From Stutzerimonas stutzeri (GTDB lineage: Bacteria; Pseudomonadota; Gammaproteobacteria; Pseudomonadales; Pseudomonadaceae), in the NCBI RefSeq assembly GCF_038561965.1, contig NZ_CP139348.1, positions 4,030,001 through 4,094,000 of the forward strand: 64,000 nt of DNA, in the 5' to 3' direction. The notes under the pieces were generated by a model. The model was not told where the DNA came from, did no database searches, and saw only the letters and a list, made by a program, of their open reading frames with translations. The translations under genes were made by a program, and so were the position numbers. Shown here piece after piece: positions 43,142 to 52,157 of this stretch (the first letter of the stretch is position 1; every line of letters begins with the position of its first letter).

Positions 43142-44666
43142 GCCCGTGATCTTTGGCGAAAATCATCTGCGCATCGAAGATGTGCTGGCCGTGGCACAGC
43201 GCCGTGCGCCGGTCGGGCTGCAAGCAGACGAAGCGTTCCGCAGCCGCATCGCCCGCGGTGCACAGTTCCTCGACACGCTGCTGGATCGCGAAGGCGTGAT
43301 CTATGGCGTCACCACAGGTTATGGTGACTCCTGCGTGGTGGCGGTGCCGCTGCATCAGGTCGAAGCACTGCCGCAGCACCTGTTCACCTTTCATGGCTGC
43401 GGCCTTGGCAAGCTGCTGGACGCCGAAGCCACCCGCGCCGTACTCGCCGCGCGTCTGCGTTCTCTGACCCACGGCATGTCCGGGGTACGCATCGAGCTGC
43501 TCGAGCGCATGCAGGCGTTGCTCGAACACGACGTCCTGCCACTGATTCCCGAGGAAGGCTCGGTTGGCGCCAGCGGCGACCTGACCCCCCTGTCTTACGT
43601 GGCTGCAGCCTTGGCGGGCGAGCGGGAGGTGCTGTTTGGCGGCGAACGCCGCAGCTCTGCCGACGTGCACCGCCAGCTGGGTTGGACGCCGCTGACGCTG
43701 CGGCCCAAGGAAGCCCTTGCGTTGATGAACGGCACCGCGGTGATGACCGGTCTGGCCTGCCTGGCCTATGCCCGTGCCGATTACCTGCTGCAGCTGGCGA
43801 CCCGTATCACCGCGCTCAATGTCGTGGCACTGCAAGGCAACCCGGAGCATTTCGACGAGCGTCTGTTCGCCGCCAAACCCCATCCGGGGCAGAGCCAGGT
43901 CGCCGCCTGGATTCGCCAGGACCTGGCCATCGACGCACCGGCGGCGCCCCTTCACCGCCTGCAGGATCGCTACTCGATTCGCTGCGCGCCGCATGTGCTC
44001 GGCGTGCTGGCCGACAGCCTGGGCCTCCTGCGCCAGTTCATCGAAACCGAGCTCAACAGCGCCAACGACAACCCGATCATCGATGCCGACAACGAGCGCG
44101 TACTGCACGGCGGACACTTCTATGGGGGGCATATCGCCTTCGCCATGGACAGCCTGAAGAATCTGGTGGCCAACGTCGCCGACCTGCTCGACCGCCAGCT
44201 CGCCCTACTGGTCGATAGCCGCTACAACCATGGCCTGCCGAGCAACCTTTCCGGTGCGCCGGCGGCCACCGCGATGATCAACCACGGCTTCAAGGCGGTG
44301 CAGATCGGTACCAGCGCCTGGACCGCCGAAGCGCTGAAGAACAGCATGCCGGCCAGCGTGTTTTCTCGCTCCACCGAGTGCCACAACCAGGACAAGGTGA
44401 GCATGGGCACAATCGCCGCCCGCGACGCCCTGCGCAGCCTGGAGCTGACCGAGCAAGTCGCTGCGGCCACACTGCTCGCGGCCCAGCAGGGCGTCTGGCT
44501 GCGCCAGCGTCAGAGCGATGCACATGAGCTTCCCGCGCCGCTGGCAGCCATGCACGCCACGCTGGCCGAGGACTTCCCGCCACTGATCGAAGACCGCGCA
44601 CTGGAAGGCGAGCTGCGCCTGTGTATCGCGCAGATCCGCAACCGGCAGTGGAGCCTTTATGCGTAA
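43134..44666 (+). CDS. Aromatic amino acid ammonia-lyase (HAL/TAL family, APE cluster)
   Basis: 510 residues. MIO-forming Ala146-Ser147-Gly148 in GSVGASGDLTPLSYV, the catalytic Tyr57 in YGVTTGYG, and QDKVSMGT with the later conserved loop. It should deaminate histidine, tyrosine or phenylalanine; in a pigment cluster tyrosine to 4-coumarate as the aryl starter is the logical reaction. The selectivity pair aligned with Ser-His of HAL and His-Leu of known TAL is Phe86-His87 here, so the substrate is open. GTG start overlaps the previous stop. Confidence 0.88.
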   Translation: MTEPVIFGENHLRIEDVLAVAQRRAPVGLQADEAFRSRIARGAQFLDTLLDREGVIYGVTTGYGDSCVVAVPLHQVEALPQHLFTFHGCGLGKLLDAEATRAVLAARLRSLTHGMSGVRIELLERMQALLEHDVLPLIPEEGSVGASGDLTPLSYVAAALAGEREVLFGGERRSSADVHRQLGWTPLTLRPKEALALMNGTAVMTGLACLAYARADYLLQLATRITALNVVALQGNPEHFDERLFAAKPHPGQSQVAAWIRQDLAIDAPAAPLHRLQDRYSIRCAPHVLGVLADSLGLLRQFIETELNSANDNPIIDADNERVLHGGHFYGGHIAFAMDSLKNLVANVADLLDRQLALLVDSRYNHGLPSNLSGAPAATAMINHGFKAVQIGTSAWTAEALKNSMPASVFSRSTECHNQDKVSMGTIAARDALRSLELTEQVAAATLLAAQQGVWLRQRQSDAHELPAPLAAMHATLAEDFPPLIEDRALEGELRLCIAQIRNRQWSLYA

Positions 44667-45084
44667 GGACGGTGTACTGCAGGCCGAGGTTGAGATCCTC
44701 GTGCCATTCTTCGATGTCGACTCCATGGATGTGGTCTGGCACGGCCACTACGTCAAGTACTTCGAAGTTGCCCGCTGCGCGCTGCTCGAACGCATCGGCC
44801 ACAACTACCAGCAGATGCGCGACGCCGGCTATGCCTGGCCGATCATCGACGTGCAGCTGCGCTACATGCGCGGCGCCCGCTTCAATCAGCGCATCATCGT
44901 GCGTGCCGATCTGGTGGAGTGGGAGAACCGTCTGAAGATCAACTACCTGATCCGCGACGCCGAAACCGGCGAACGCATGACCCGTGGCAGCACGGTGCAG
45001 GTAGCCGTGGAAATCGCCAGCCGCGAAATGCTGCTGGCCTCGCCGCGGGTCTTCGTCGACGCGGTTGAACGGGCGCTGGCATGA
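44659..45084 (+). CDS. Hotdog thioesterase (4HBT family, APE cluster)
   Basis: 141 residues. FFDVDSMDVVWHGHYVKYFEVAR is the 4-hydroxybenzoyl-CoA thioesterase-type signature with the catalytic Asp. Likely releases the polyene from ACP or removes stalled chains. Overlaps the ammonia-lyase by 8 bases and the next gene by 4. Confidence 0.9.
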   Translation: MRKDGVLQAEVEILVPFFDVDSMDVVWHGHYVKYFEVARCALLERIGHNYQQMRDAGYAWPIIDVQLRYMRGARFNQRIIVRADLVEWENRLKINYLIRDAETGERMTRGSTVQVAVEIASREMLLASPRVFVDAVERALA

Positions 45085-45701
45085 GGCCGATCGCCATAGT
45101 GCTGAAGAAACTGCTGACCGCCGCCAGCCTGCTGCTGATCAGCGTAACGGCACCGGCACAGGCGTTCGACCTGCCACAGCTTGCCCAGCAGCTGAGCCAG
45201 CCTGCCGTGGTGCGTGGCGACTTCATTCAGGAAAAGCACCTGCGAGCACTGCCACAACCGCTGACCAGCCAGGGCCATTTCGTCCTCGCCCGCAACCATG
45301 GTCTGCTCTGGCTGCTGCAGCAGCCGATCCGCCAGGACTACCGCATCACCGTGAAAGGCATCGCGCGGCGCAGCGAGCACGGTTGGCTGGCGATCGACCC
45401 GAAGGGCAGTTCGGCCCGGCAGAACCAGCTATTCCTCGCCGTACTGAGCGGCGATACGCAGGCCCTGCAGCGCGACTTCGAGCTTACTCTCAGCGGCGAG
45501 CCGAGCGCCTGGCGTCTGCAGCTGGTCCCGCGTGGCGCGCTGCTCAAACAGGTTTTCGAGGCCATCGAGATCGAGGGCGGCGGCACCGTTGCACAGGTCG
45601 AGTTGCGCGAAGCTCAAGGCGATCGCACCGTGCTGCGCCTGCTCGACAGCCAGATCGACGACCACCTCAACACCAGCGAGCAGCGCGATCTTGCCAACTG
45701 A
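45081..45701 (+). CDS. LolA-like outer membrane carrier protein (APE cluster)
   Basis: 206 residues with a signal peptide (about 1-29, ending AQA). The half-barrel LolA fold (FIQEKHLRALPQPL, GHFVLARNHGLLW) suggests a periplasmic chaperone that ferries the hydrophobic pigment to the outer membrane with the MMPL exporter encoded next. Confidence 0.88.
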   Translation: MRPIAIVLKKLLTAASLLLISVTAPAQAFDLPQLAQQLSQPAVVRGDFIQEKHLRALPQPLTSQGHFVLARNHGLLWLLQQPIRQDYRITVKGIARRSEHGWLAIDPKGSSARQNQLFLAVLSGDTQALQRDFELTLSGEPSAWRLQLVPRGALLKQVFEAIEIEGGGTVAQVELREAQGDRTVLRLLDSQIDDHLNTSEQRDLAN

Positions 45702-48039
45702 TCAGCTGCCTTCCCGGCGCTGGCCGGCGATTCTCTTCGCTCTCGCGCTGATTGGCCTGCTGGCACTGAGCGCCTGGCAATGGCGCAATGGCCCGCCACT
45801 GAGCGCCAATCTGCTGCAACTGCTGCCCAGCGGCAGCCATGACACCCTTGAGCAACTGGCCGCCGAACGCATGCAGGAGCCGCTCAACCGCGACCTGATG
45901 CTGTTGGTCCGGCATGCCGATGAACAGCAGGCACGACGCCTGGCCGTGGCCGCCGCCACCGATTTGCTGGAAAGCGGCTTGTTCGAGCAGATTCGCAGCA
46001 GCCTGAAAAGCGACCTTCCTGCGGTAAGTCGACAGCTGCAGCAGCAGTCACTGGCATTGCTCGCCAGCGCGGATCGCGAGCAGCTGATCGAGCACCCCGA
46101 GCAATTCATCCTGCATCGCGTCGAGCGGCTCTATGACCCATTTGCCACCAGTCCGCTGCCGATCGAGCAGGACTGGTTCGGCATCGCCGGCCTTGCGCTG
46201 CAGCGCTTGCCGCAGGCGGGCAACGTGCGGGCAGACACGGACGGCAGCCTGGTTGCCGAGTATGCCGGCCAGCGCTGGGCCGTGGTTCACGCCCGCACCC
46301 ATGGCGACGCCTTCGACGAACAGTTGCCGCAGCAGGTGGCTGCGCTCGTCGCAGCGGTGCGTGACAACGTCGAATCCGGCGCGGGCGAAATGCTCGCGGC
46401 CGGTGGTCTGCTGCATGCTGCCCACGGCCAGCAGCAGGCGCGCCAGGAAGCCAGCCTGATCGGCAGCCTGTCGCTGGGCGCCACTTTGCTGTTGTTGCTC
46501 TGGCTGTTTCGCACCCCGCGCATCCTGCTGGCGGCGCTGCCGGTGGCCGTCGGTGCGTTGGCCGGTGCAGCGGCGTGCGTGGCGCTGTTCGGACAGATGC
46601 ACGTACTGACTCTGGTACTCGGCGCCAGCCTGATCGGCGTCAGCCTGGACTTCCCGCTGCACTACCTTTCCAAGAGCTGGACGCTGCAACCCTGGCATGG
46701 CCGGCGTGCGTTGCGGCTGATCCTTCCGGGGCTGGCCTTGGCACTCGCGACCAACCTGATCGGCTACCTCGCCCTGGCCTTCACCCCGTTTCCGGCACTA
46801 ACCCAGGTGGCGGTGTTCTCCGCTGCCGGATTGCTCGGCGCCTTTCTTTGCACCACCTGCCTGTTGCCCGTTTTTTTCAATGGCCGCCTGACACCCTGGC
46901 CACAGCCTCTCGGCTGGGCGCGGCACTGGCTGCAGCTGCGCCAGGCGCTGTTGGCGCGCATCGCTACGCCCTGGCTGCTCGCCGGGCTCGGCCTGTTCTG
47001 CGTCGGCGGCGTGCTGCAGCTGTCGTTCAAGGACGATCTGCGCCAATGGGTGAGCAACGCGCCGGAGCTGCAACGGCAAGCCGAACGCATCGGTTCGATT
47101 ACCGGATTTCAGCCCACCAGCCAGTACTTCCTCGTTCGTGCCACAGGTGCCGACCAGCTGCTCCAACGCCAGGCCGAGCTGAGCCGAGAGCTGGACGCGC
47201 TGCAAAGCGAGCAGCGGTTAGGTGGCCATCTCGCCCTGAGTCAGCTGGTCGCGCCGACGTTCGAACAAGCGCGCTTGCGTGCGGCCCTGCCGCAATTGCT
47301 CAACGCGCGCCAGCCGCTTGAAGCGCTGGGCGTTGCGCCCGAACAGCTGCAGACGGAGATCGAGCACCTGCAGGCCCAGTCGCCGGTGACCATCGAGGCG
47401 GCGCTTGCCGGGCCGTTGGGTGAAGCCTGGCGGGCACTATGGCTCGGCCAGACGGGCGATGGCGTAGCCGGGCTGATCAGCCTGCAAGGCCTGCGTGACA
47501 GCGCACCACTGCTGGCGATCGCCGAGACTGTTCCAGGTACGACACTGGTTGATCGGCCAGCGCAGCTCAATCAGCTGTTTGCCGAAACAAAGCTGCAGGC
47601 AGCCGAGCTGAAGGTAATTGCCAGCCTGCTGATCTTCGCCCTGCTTTGCCTACCATTCGGCGCTGGTGGTGCCTTGCGCTGCATCGCGGTGCCGTTGCTC
47701 GCCGCGCTGGCCAGCCTGGCCAGTTTGGGCTGGCTCGGTCAGCCGCTGACCCTGTTCGGCCTTTTTGGCCTGCTGCTGGTCACCGCAATCGGCGTCGATT
47801 ACGCGATCCTGATGCGCGAGCGGGTCGGCGGTGCGGCGGTCAGCCTGGTCGGCACGCTGCTGGCGGCGGCCACGACGTGGCTGTCGTTCGGTCTGCTGGC
47901 GATTTCCAGCACACCGGCGGTGAGTAATTTCGGCCTCACGGTCAGCCTCGGGCTGGCGTTCAGTTTTTTCCTGGCCCCCTGGGCCACCATCGAGCAAGAC
48001 CCACCACCACATGCAGGGAGCCCCCATGGCGCCGCTTGA
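45691..48039 (+). CDS. MMPL/RND-family exporter (APE cluster)
   Basis: 782 residues. One N-terminal helix, a periplasmic domain, then blocks of about five and six helices, as in MMPL exporters of polyenes and hopanoids. GAALLIGVSLDFPLHY-like and GVDYAILMRE segments carry the charged intramembrane residues for proton relay. The start is unclear: TTG 45691 overlaps the lolA-like stop and gives the family N-terminus, whereas the open frame upstream runs through lolA and is rejected. Probably extracts the pigment from the inner membrane. Confidence 0.87.
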   Translation: MPTDQLPSRRWPAILFALALIGLLALSAWQWRNGPPLSANLLQLLPSGSHDTLEQLAAERMQEPLNRDLMLLVRHADEQQARRLAVAAATDLLESGLFEQIRSSLKSDLPAVSRQLQQQSLALLASADREQLIEHPEQFILHRVERLYDPFATSPLPIEQDWFGIAGLALQRLPQAGNVRADTDGSLVAEYAGQRWAVVHARTHGDAFDEQLPQQVAALVAAVRDNVESGAGEMLAAGGLLHAAHGQQQARQEASLIGSLSLGATLLLLLWLFRTPRILLAALPVAVGALAGAAACVALFGQMHVLTLVLGASLIGVSLDFPLHYLSKSWTLQPWHGRRALRLILPGLALALATNLIGYLALAFTPFPALTQVAVFSAAGLLGAFLCTTCLLPVFFNGRLTPWPQPLGWARHWLQLRQALLARIATPWLLAGLGLFCVGGVLQLSFKDDLRQWVSNAPELQRQAERIGSITGFQPTSQYFLVRATGADQLLQRQAELSRELDALQSEQRLGGHLALSQLVAPTFEQARLRAALPQLLNARQPLEALGVAPEQLQTEIEHLQAQSPVTIEAALAGPLGEAWRALWLGQTGDGVAGLISLQGLRDSAPLLAIAETVPGTTLVDRPAQLNQLFAETKLQAAELKVIASLLIFALLCLPFGAGGALRCIAVPLLAALASLASLGWLGQPLTLFGLFGLLLVTAIGVDYAILMRERVGGAAVSLVGTLLAAATTWLSFGLLAISSTPAVSNFGLTVSLGLAFSFFLAPWATIEQDPPPHAGSPHGAA

Positions 48040-49270
48040 GTTGCAACACCGTGAAGTCGTGATCATCGGCGCCGGGCCGTCCGGCGCCATTGCCGGCGCG
48101 CTGCTCAAGCGCAAGGGCCATGACGTATTGATCGTCGAGCGGCAACGCTTTCCGCGCTTCTCCATCGGCGAGAGCCTGCTTTCGCATTGCCTGGATTTCA
48201 TCGAGGAAGCCGGGATGCTTGAAGCGGTGCGTGCCGCGGGCTTCCAGACCAAGCACGGCGCAGCCTTTGGCTGGGGCGAGCGCTATACCGAGTTCGACTT
48301 CCGCGACAAATTCACCGAAGGCCACGGCAGCACTTATCAGGTCCAGCGCGGCGACTTCGACAAGCTATTGGCTGACCAGGCCGAACTGCAGGGTGTGGAG
48401 ATCCGCTACGAGGAAGAAGTCACTGCTGCCGACTTCAGCGGCGAGCGGCCCTGGCTGCAAATCCGCCGCGCCGACGGCAGTGAGTATCGCGTCGAAGCCG
48501 CCTTCGTGCTCGATGCCAGCGGTTATGGCCGGGTGCTGCCGCAGTTGCTGGATCTGGAGGCGCCCTCCGGCTTTCCGGTACGCCGGGCGATCTTCACCCA
48601 CATCGAAGATCGCATCGACGATCCGCGCTTCGACCGCGAAAAGATCCTCATCACCACCCACCCCGAGCTGCGCGACGTCTGGTACTGGACCATCCCGTTC
48701 AGCAACGGCCGCTGTTCGCTGGGCGTGGTCGCCAGCGCCGAGCGCTATGAGGGCCGCCCGGTGAATCTGGACGCCTGCCTGCGCGAGTTCGTTCAGGAAG
48801 CACCAAACCTGAAGCGCATCCTCAAGAATGCCGAATGGGACACGCCGGCACGCCTGATCGGCGGCTACTCGGCCAATGTCAAAAGCCTGCACGGCCCAGG
48901 GTTCGCACTGCTCGGTAACGCCGCGGAGTTTCTCGACCCGGTGTTCTCCTCCGGCGTGACCATCGCCATGCGCTCGGCGCACATGGCCGCAGCCGTATTG
49001 CACCGCCAGTTGAGCGGAGAAACGGTGGACTGGGAAACCGAGTTCGCCGTACCGCTCAAGCGCGGCGTCGATACCTTCCGGACCTATGTGGAGGGTTGGT
49101 ACGATTGCAGCTTCCAGGACGTGATCTATTACGAACACGCCCAGCCGGAAATCCGCCGGATGATCAGCTCGATCCTCGCCGGCTATGCCTGGGACCAAAA
49201 GAACCCCTATGTCGCCGAACCCAAACGCCGTCTGCGCGTACTGGCCGAACTCTGCGCGGCAGATGCATGA
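48026..49270 (+). CDS. FAD-dependent oxidoreductase with halogenase motifs (APE cluster)
   Basis: 414 residues. Rossmann FAD site IIGAGPSGAIAG (13-24), FPRFSIGESLL, then Lys76 in FQTKHGAAF where phenolic/pyrrole halogenases such as PltA have their catalytic Lys, and WYWTIP at 219-224, a match to the halogenase WxWxIP motif. It could halogenate the aryl head, as in brominated xanthomonadins, or be a motif-retaining oxidoreductase. ATG 48026 follows GGGAG and overlaps the exporter gene by 14 bases. No flavin reductase is encoded nearby. Confidence 0.82.
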   Translation: MAPLELQHREVVIIGAGPSGAIAGALLKRKGHDVLIVERQRFPRFSIGESLLSHCLDFIEEAGMLEAVRAAGFQTKHGAAFGWGERYTEFDFRDKFTEGHGSTYQVQRGDFDKLLADQAELQGVEIRYEEEVTAADFSGERPWLQIRRADGSEYRVEAAFVLDASGYGRVLPQLLDLEAPSGFPVRRAIFTHIEDRIDDPRFDREKILITTHPELRDVWYWTIPFSNGRCSLGVVASAERYEGRPVNLDACLREFVQEAPNLKRILKNAEWDTPARLIGGYSANVKSLHGPGFALLGNAAEFLDPVFSSGVTIAMRSAHMAAAVLHRQLSGETVDWETEFAVPLKRGVDTFRTYVEGWYDCSFQDVIYYEHAQPEIRRMISSILAGYAWDQKNPYVAEPKRRLRVLAELCAADA

Positions 49271-49280
49271 GTCGACGGGC

Positions 49281-49790
49281 ATGAAGCGACTGCTGGCCTG
49301 GCTGGCCGTCGTGCTGGTCGCCGGTTGTGCGGCGCGCGCGCCCTTGCCGACCCAGACGCCCGCGCTGGATGTGCCGCTGCAACTGCACGTCCAGCGGCGC
49401 GGCAACGAGCCGGCGGACTGGCTGCTGGTGATCCAGCGTGAAGGGCCGGCCCTGCGCTGGTCACTGCTCGATCCGCTGGGCATTCCACTCGCGCGGCAAC
49501 AGCTGCGCGACGGCCGCTGGCACGCCGAAGGGCTGCTGCGCCCGAACCCCGAGGCACGCGAGCTGTTCGCGGCCCTGCTGTTCGCCCTGACCGAAACCCG
49601 TCAGCTGCAGGCGCTGTATGACGGACAAGGCTGGCAAACCAGTGCGAGCGAGCGACAGCTACGCCAGGGCGAGACGCTGCGCTGGCAGGTACGCTATCAA
49701 GCACCGCTGATCTTCGAACTCGACGTGGCGCCGGGCCTGACCTATGGTGTCGCCCCCCTGCCCGCTGCCACCGGAAGCCGCGATCGATGA
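49281..49790 (+). CDS. DUF3261-type lipoprotein (APE cluster)
   Basis: 169 residues. MKRLLAWLAVVLVAGC is a lipoprotein signal with Cys16. The rest is a small beta-rich domain matching the lipoprotein always found with the MMPL exporter and LolA-like protein in aryl polyene clusters. ATG 49281 gives a normal signal; ATG 49263 would put an acidic residue before it. Confidence 0.82.
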   Translation: MKRLLAWLAVVLVAGCAARAPLPTQTPALDVPLQLHVQRRGNEPADWLLVIQREGPALRWSLLDPLGIPLARQQLRDGRWHAEGLLRPNPEARELFAALLFALTETRQLQALYDGQGWQTSASERQLRQGETLRWQVRYQAPLIFELDVAPGLTYGVAPLPAATGSRDR

Positions 49791-50983
49791 CCGCCTACCT
49801 CAACGCCCTCGGCGTGATCTGCGCCCTGGGCAGCGGCAAGGCCGAGGCAGCCACGCACCTGTTCGCCGGCGATACCTCGGGCATGCGGCCCTACCCGCAG
49901 CCGGTCGTTGGCCGACAGTTGCCGGTGGGCGCCGTCCGCTCAGCGCTGCCAAGCTTGCCCAACGATGACCCGCGCCACGCCACACGAAATAACCAGCTAT
50001 TGCTGGCCGCGGCGTTGGAGATCGAAACGGCTATCCGCCAGGCGATCAGCCGTTACGGCCACAGCCGCATCGGGGTGGTCGTGGGCACCAGCACAACCGG
50101 TATCCAGGAAGCTTCGCGGGGAATCGCCGGGCTGTTGCGCGACGGTGAATTTCCAACCGGTTACCACTACGCACACCAGGAGCTGGCGGCGCCGGCGAGC
50201 TTTCTCGGCGAATGGCTGCAACTGGCCGGCCCCTGCTATTCGATCTCCACGGCCTGCACCTCCAGCGCCCGTGCGATGCTCAGCGCCAAGCGCCTGCTCG
50301 ACGCCGGCCTCTGCGATGCGGTGCTGTGCGGTGGCGTCGACAGTCTGAGCGATCTCACGCTGCAAGGCTTCAGCTCGCTGGAAGCCACCAGCGAGACGCT
50401 GTGCAATCCGTTCTCGCGCAACCGCAACGGCATCAACATCGGTGAGGCGGCGGTGCTGTTCCTGATGACACGAGAAGCCGGCGCTGAAGTCAGCATCGCC
50501 CTGCTCGGCGGCGGCGCCAGTTCCGATGCCCACCATATCTCAGCGCCTGACCCAGGCGGCCGCGGTGCATTGAGCGCGATGCGTCAGGCACTGGCCAACG
50601 CCGATTGCACAGCGGAACAGATCGGCTATCTGAACCTGCACGGCACCGCTACGCCACACAACGACGCCATGGAAAGCAATGCCGTCGCCGCGCTGTTCCC
50701 CCACGGCGTAGCCTGCTCGTCGAGCAAGCCGCTGACCGGGCACACCCTCGGCGCGGCAGGCGCGCTGGAGGCGGCGTTCTGCTGGTTGTCGCTATCGCAG
50801 CTCAATACCGAACAGCGGCTGCCGCCCCATCGTTGGGATGGCCAATCCGACTCGTCGTTACCAGCGCTGCAATTGGTGGCGCCAGGTACACGAATGAACA
50901 CGTCAGGTTCGCGACGGATGATGAGCAATTCCTTCGCCTTCGGCGGCAACAACATCAGCCTGATTCTGGGAGACGCGCCATGA
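49787..50983 (+). CDS. Beta-ketoacyl-ACP synthase (APE cluster, ApeO-like)
   Basis: 398 residues. Complete Cys-His-His triad: Cys157 in STACTSSA, His in LNLHGTATPHND and His in PLTGHTLGAAGA. Elongating ketosynthase of the polyene chain, expected to pair with the chain length factor at the start of the operon. Overlaps neighbours by ATGA at both ends. Confidence 0.92.
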   Translation: MTAYLNALGVICALGSGKAEAATHLFAGDTSGMRPYPQPVVGRQLPVGAVRSALPSLPNDDPRHATRNNQLLLAAALEIETAIRQAISRYGHSRIGVVVGTSTTGIQEASRGIAGLLRDGEFPTGYHYAHQELAAPASFLGEWLQLAGPCYSISTACTSSARAMLSAKRLLDAGLCDAVLCGGVDSLSDLTLQGFSSLEATSETLCNPFSRNRNGINIGEAAVLFLMTREAGAEVSIALLGGGASSDAHHISAPDPGGRGALSAMRQALANADCTAEQIGYLNLHGTATPHNDAMESNAVAALFPHGVACSSSKPLTGHTLGAAGALEAAFCWLSLSQLNTEQRLPPHRWDGQSDSSLPALQLVAPGTRMNTSGSRRMMSNSFAFGGNNISLILGDAP

Positions 50984-51432
50984 TCGACTGGCCTATCGCC
51001 GAGCTACTGCCGCATGCCGGCGACATGATCCTGCTCGATGGCGTCGAGCGGTTCGATGACGACAGTGTCGAAACCGTATTGCAGGTGCGTGCCGACGGCC
51101 TGCTCAGCGCCGCCGACGGCAACCTGCCGGCCTGGACCGGCGTGGAAATCATGGCGCAGAGCGTCGCTGCCTTCGCCGGCTGCCATGCGCGCCAGGCCGG
51201 TCAAGCGGTGGAGCTGGGTTTCCTGCTGGGCACCCGCAACTACCAATGCAATGTCGAGTCCTTTCCGGTCGGCGCCCAATTGCGCGTTCGCGCCACTCGT
51301 TCGCTACAGGACGACAATGGCATGGGCGTTTTCGAATGCCATCTCGACGGGCCCGGCATTCATGCCGAAGCGCGCCTGAACGTATTCCGCCCGCCCGAAG
51401 TGGCGAGTTACCTACAAGAGTCTGCCCCATGA
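50980..51432 (+). CDS. Hotdog 3-hydroxyacyl-ACP dehydratase (APE cluster, ApeP-like)
   Basis: 150 residues. LLPHAGDMILLD carries the catalytic His and WTGVEIMAQSVAAFAG the acidic helix of FabZ-like enzymes. Second dehydratase of the cluster beside the domain fused to the synthetase. Start ATG overlaps the ketosynthase stop. Confidence 0.9.
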   Translation: MIDWPIAELLPHAGDMILLDGVERFDDDSVETVLQVRADGLLSAADGNLPAWTGVEIMAQSVAAFAGCHARQAGQAVELGFLLGTRNYQCNVESFPVGAQLRVRATRSLQDDNGMGVFECHLDGPGIHAEARLNVFRPPEVASYLQESAP

Positions 51433-52157
51433 GTGAAACCGTCCTCGTCACCGGCTCCAGTCGCGGCATCGGTCGCGCCATCGCGCTGCGCTTGGCCCAG
51501 GCCGGCTATGACATCGTGCTGCACTGCCGCTCCCGACGCGACCAGGCCGAAACGGTCCAGGTCGAGGTCCAGGCGATGGGACGCGCTGCGCGCATCCTGC
51601 AATTTGACATCGCCGACCGTGTCGCCTGCCGCCGTGAGCTGGAAGCCGATGTCGAAGCCCATGGTGCCTACTACGGCGTAGTCTGCAATGCGGGCCTGAC
51701 CCGTGATGGAGCCTTCCCGGCGCTGACCGACGACGACTGGGATCAGGTGCTGCGCACCAACCTGGACGGTTTCTACAACGTGCTGCAGCCCGTGACCATG
51801 CCGATGATCCGCCGGCGCCAGCCGGGACGCATCGTCTGCATCACCTCGGTATCCGGTCTGATCGGCAACCGTGGCCAGGTCAACTACAGTGCATCCAAAG
51901 CGGGCGTCATGGGTGCGGCCAAGGCTCTCGCGGTTGAACTGGGCAAGCGCAGAATTACCGTCAATTGCGTCGCGCCTGGCCTTATCGACACCGAAATGCT
52001 TGATGCCGAGCTCCCCATCGAGGAAATGCTGAAGATGGTTCCGGCGCAACGCATGGGCACCCCGGAAGAGGTCGCTGGCGCAGTGAATTTCCTGATGTCC
52101 GCCGAGGCGGCGTATATCACCCGGCAGGTCATCGCCGTCAACGGGGGGCTGTGTTGA
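51429..52157 (+). CDS. 3-ketoacyl-ACP reductase (FabG-like, APE cluster)
   Basis: 242 residues. Short-chain dehydrogenase: TGSSRGIGRAIAL cofactor loop, CNAGLTRDG, Ser-Tyr-Lys catalysis in NYSASKAG, and VAPGLIDTEM. Reduces the beta-keto group before dehydration builds each double bond. ATGA overlap upstream, TGATG overlap with the next gene. Confidence 0.93.
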   Translation: MSETVLVTGSSRGIGRAIALRLAQAGYDIVLHCRSRRDQAETVQVEVQAMGRAARILQFDIADRVACRRELEADVEAHGAYYGVVCNAGLTRDGAFPALTDDDWDQVLRTNLDGFYNVLQPVTMPMIRRRQPGRIVCITSVSGLIGNRGQVNYSASKAGVMGAAKALAVELGKRRITVNCVAPGLIDTEMLDAELPIEEMLKMVPAQRMGTPEEVAGAVNFLMSAEAAYITRQVIAVNGGLC

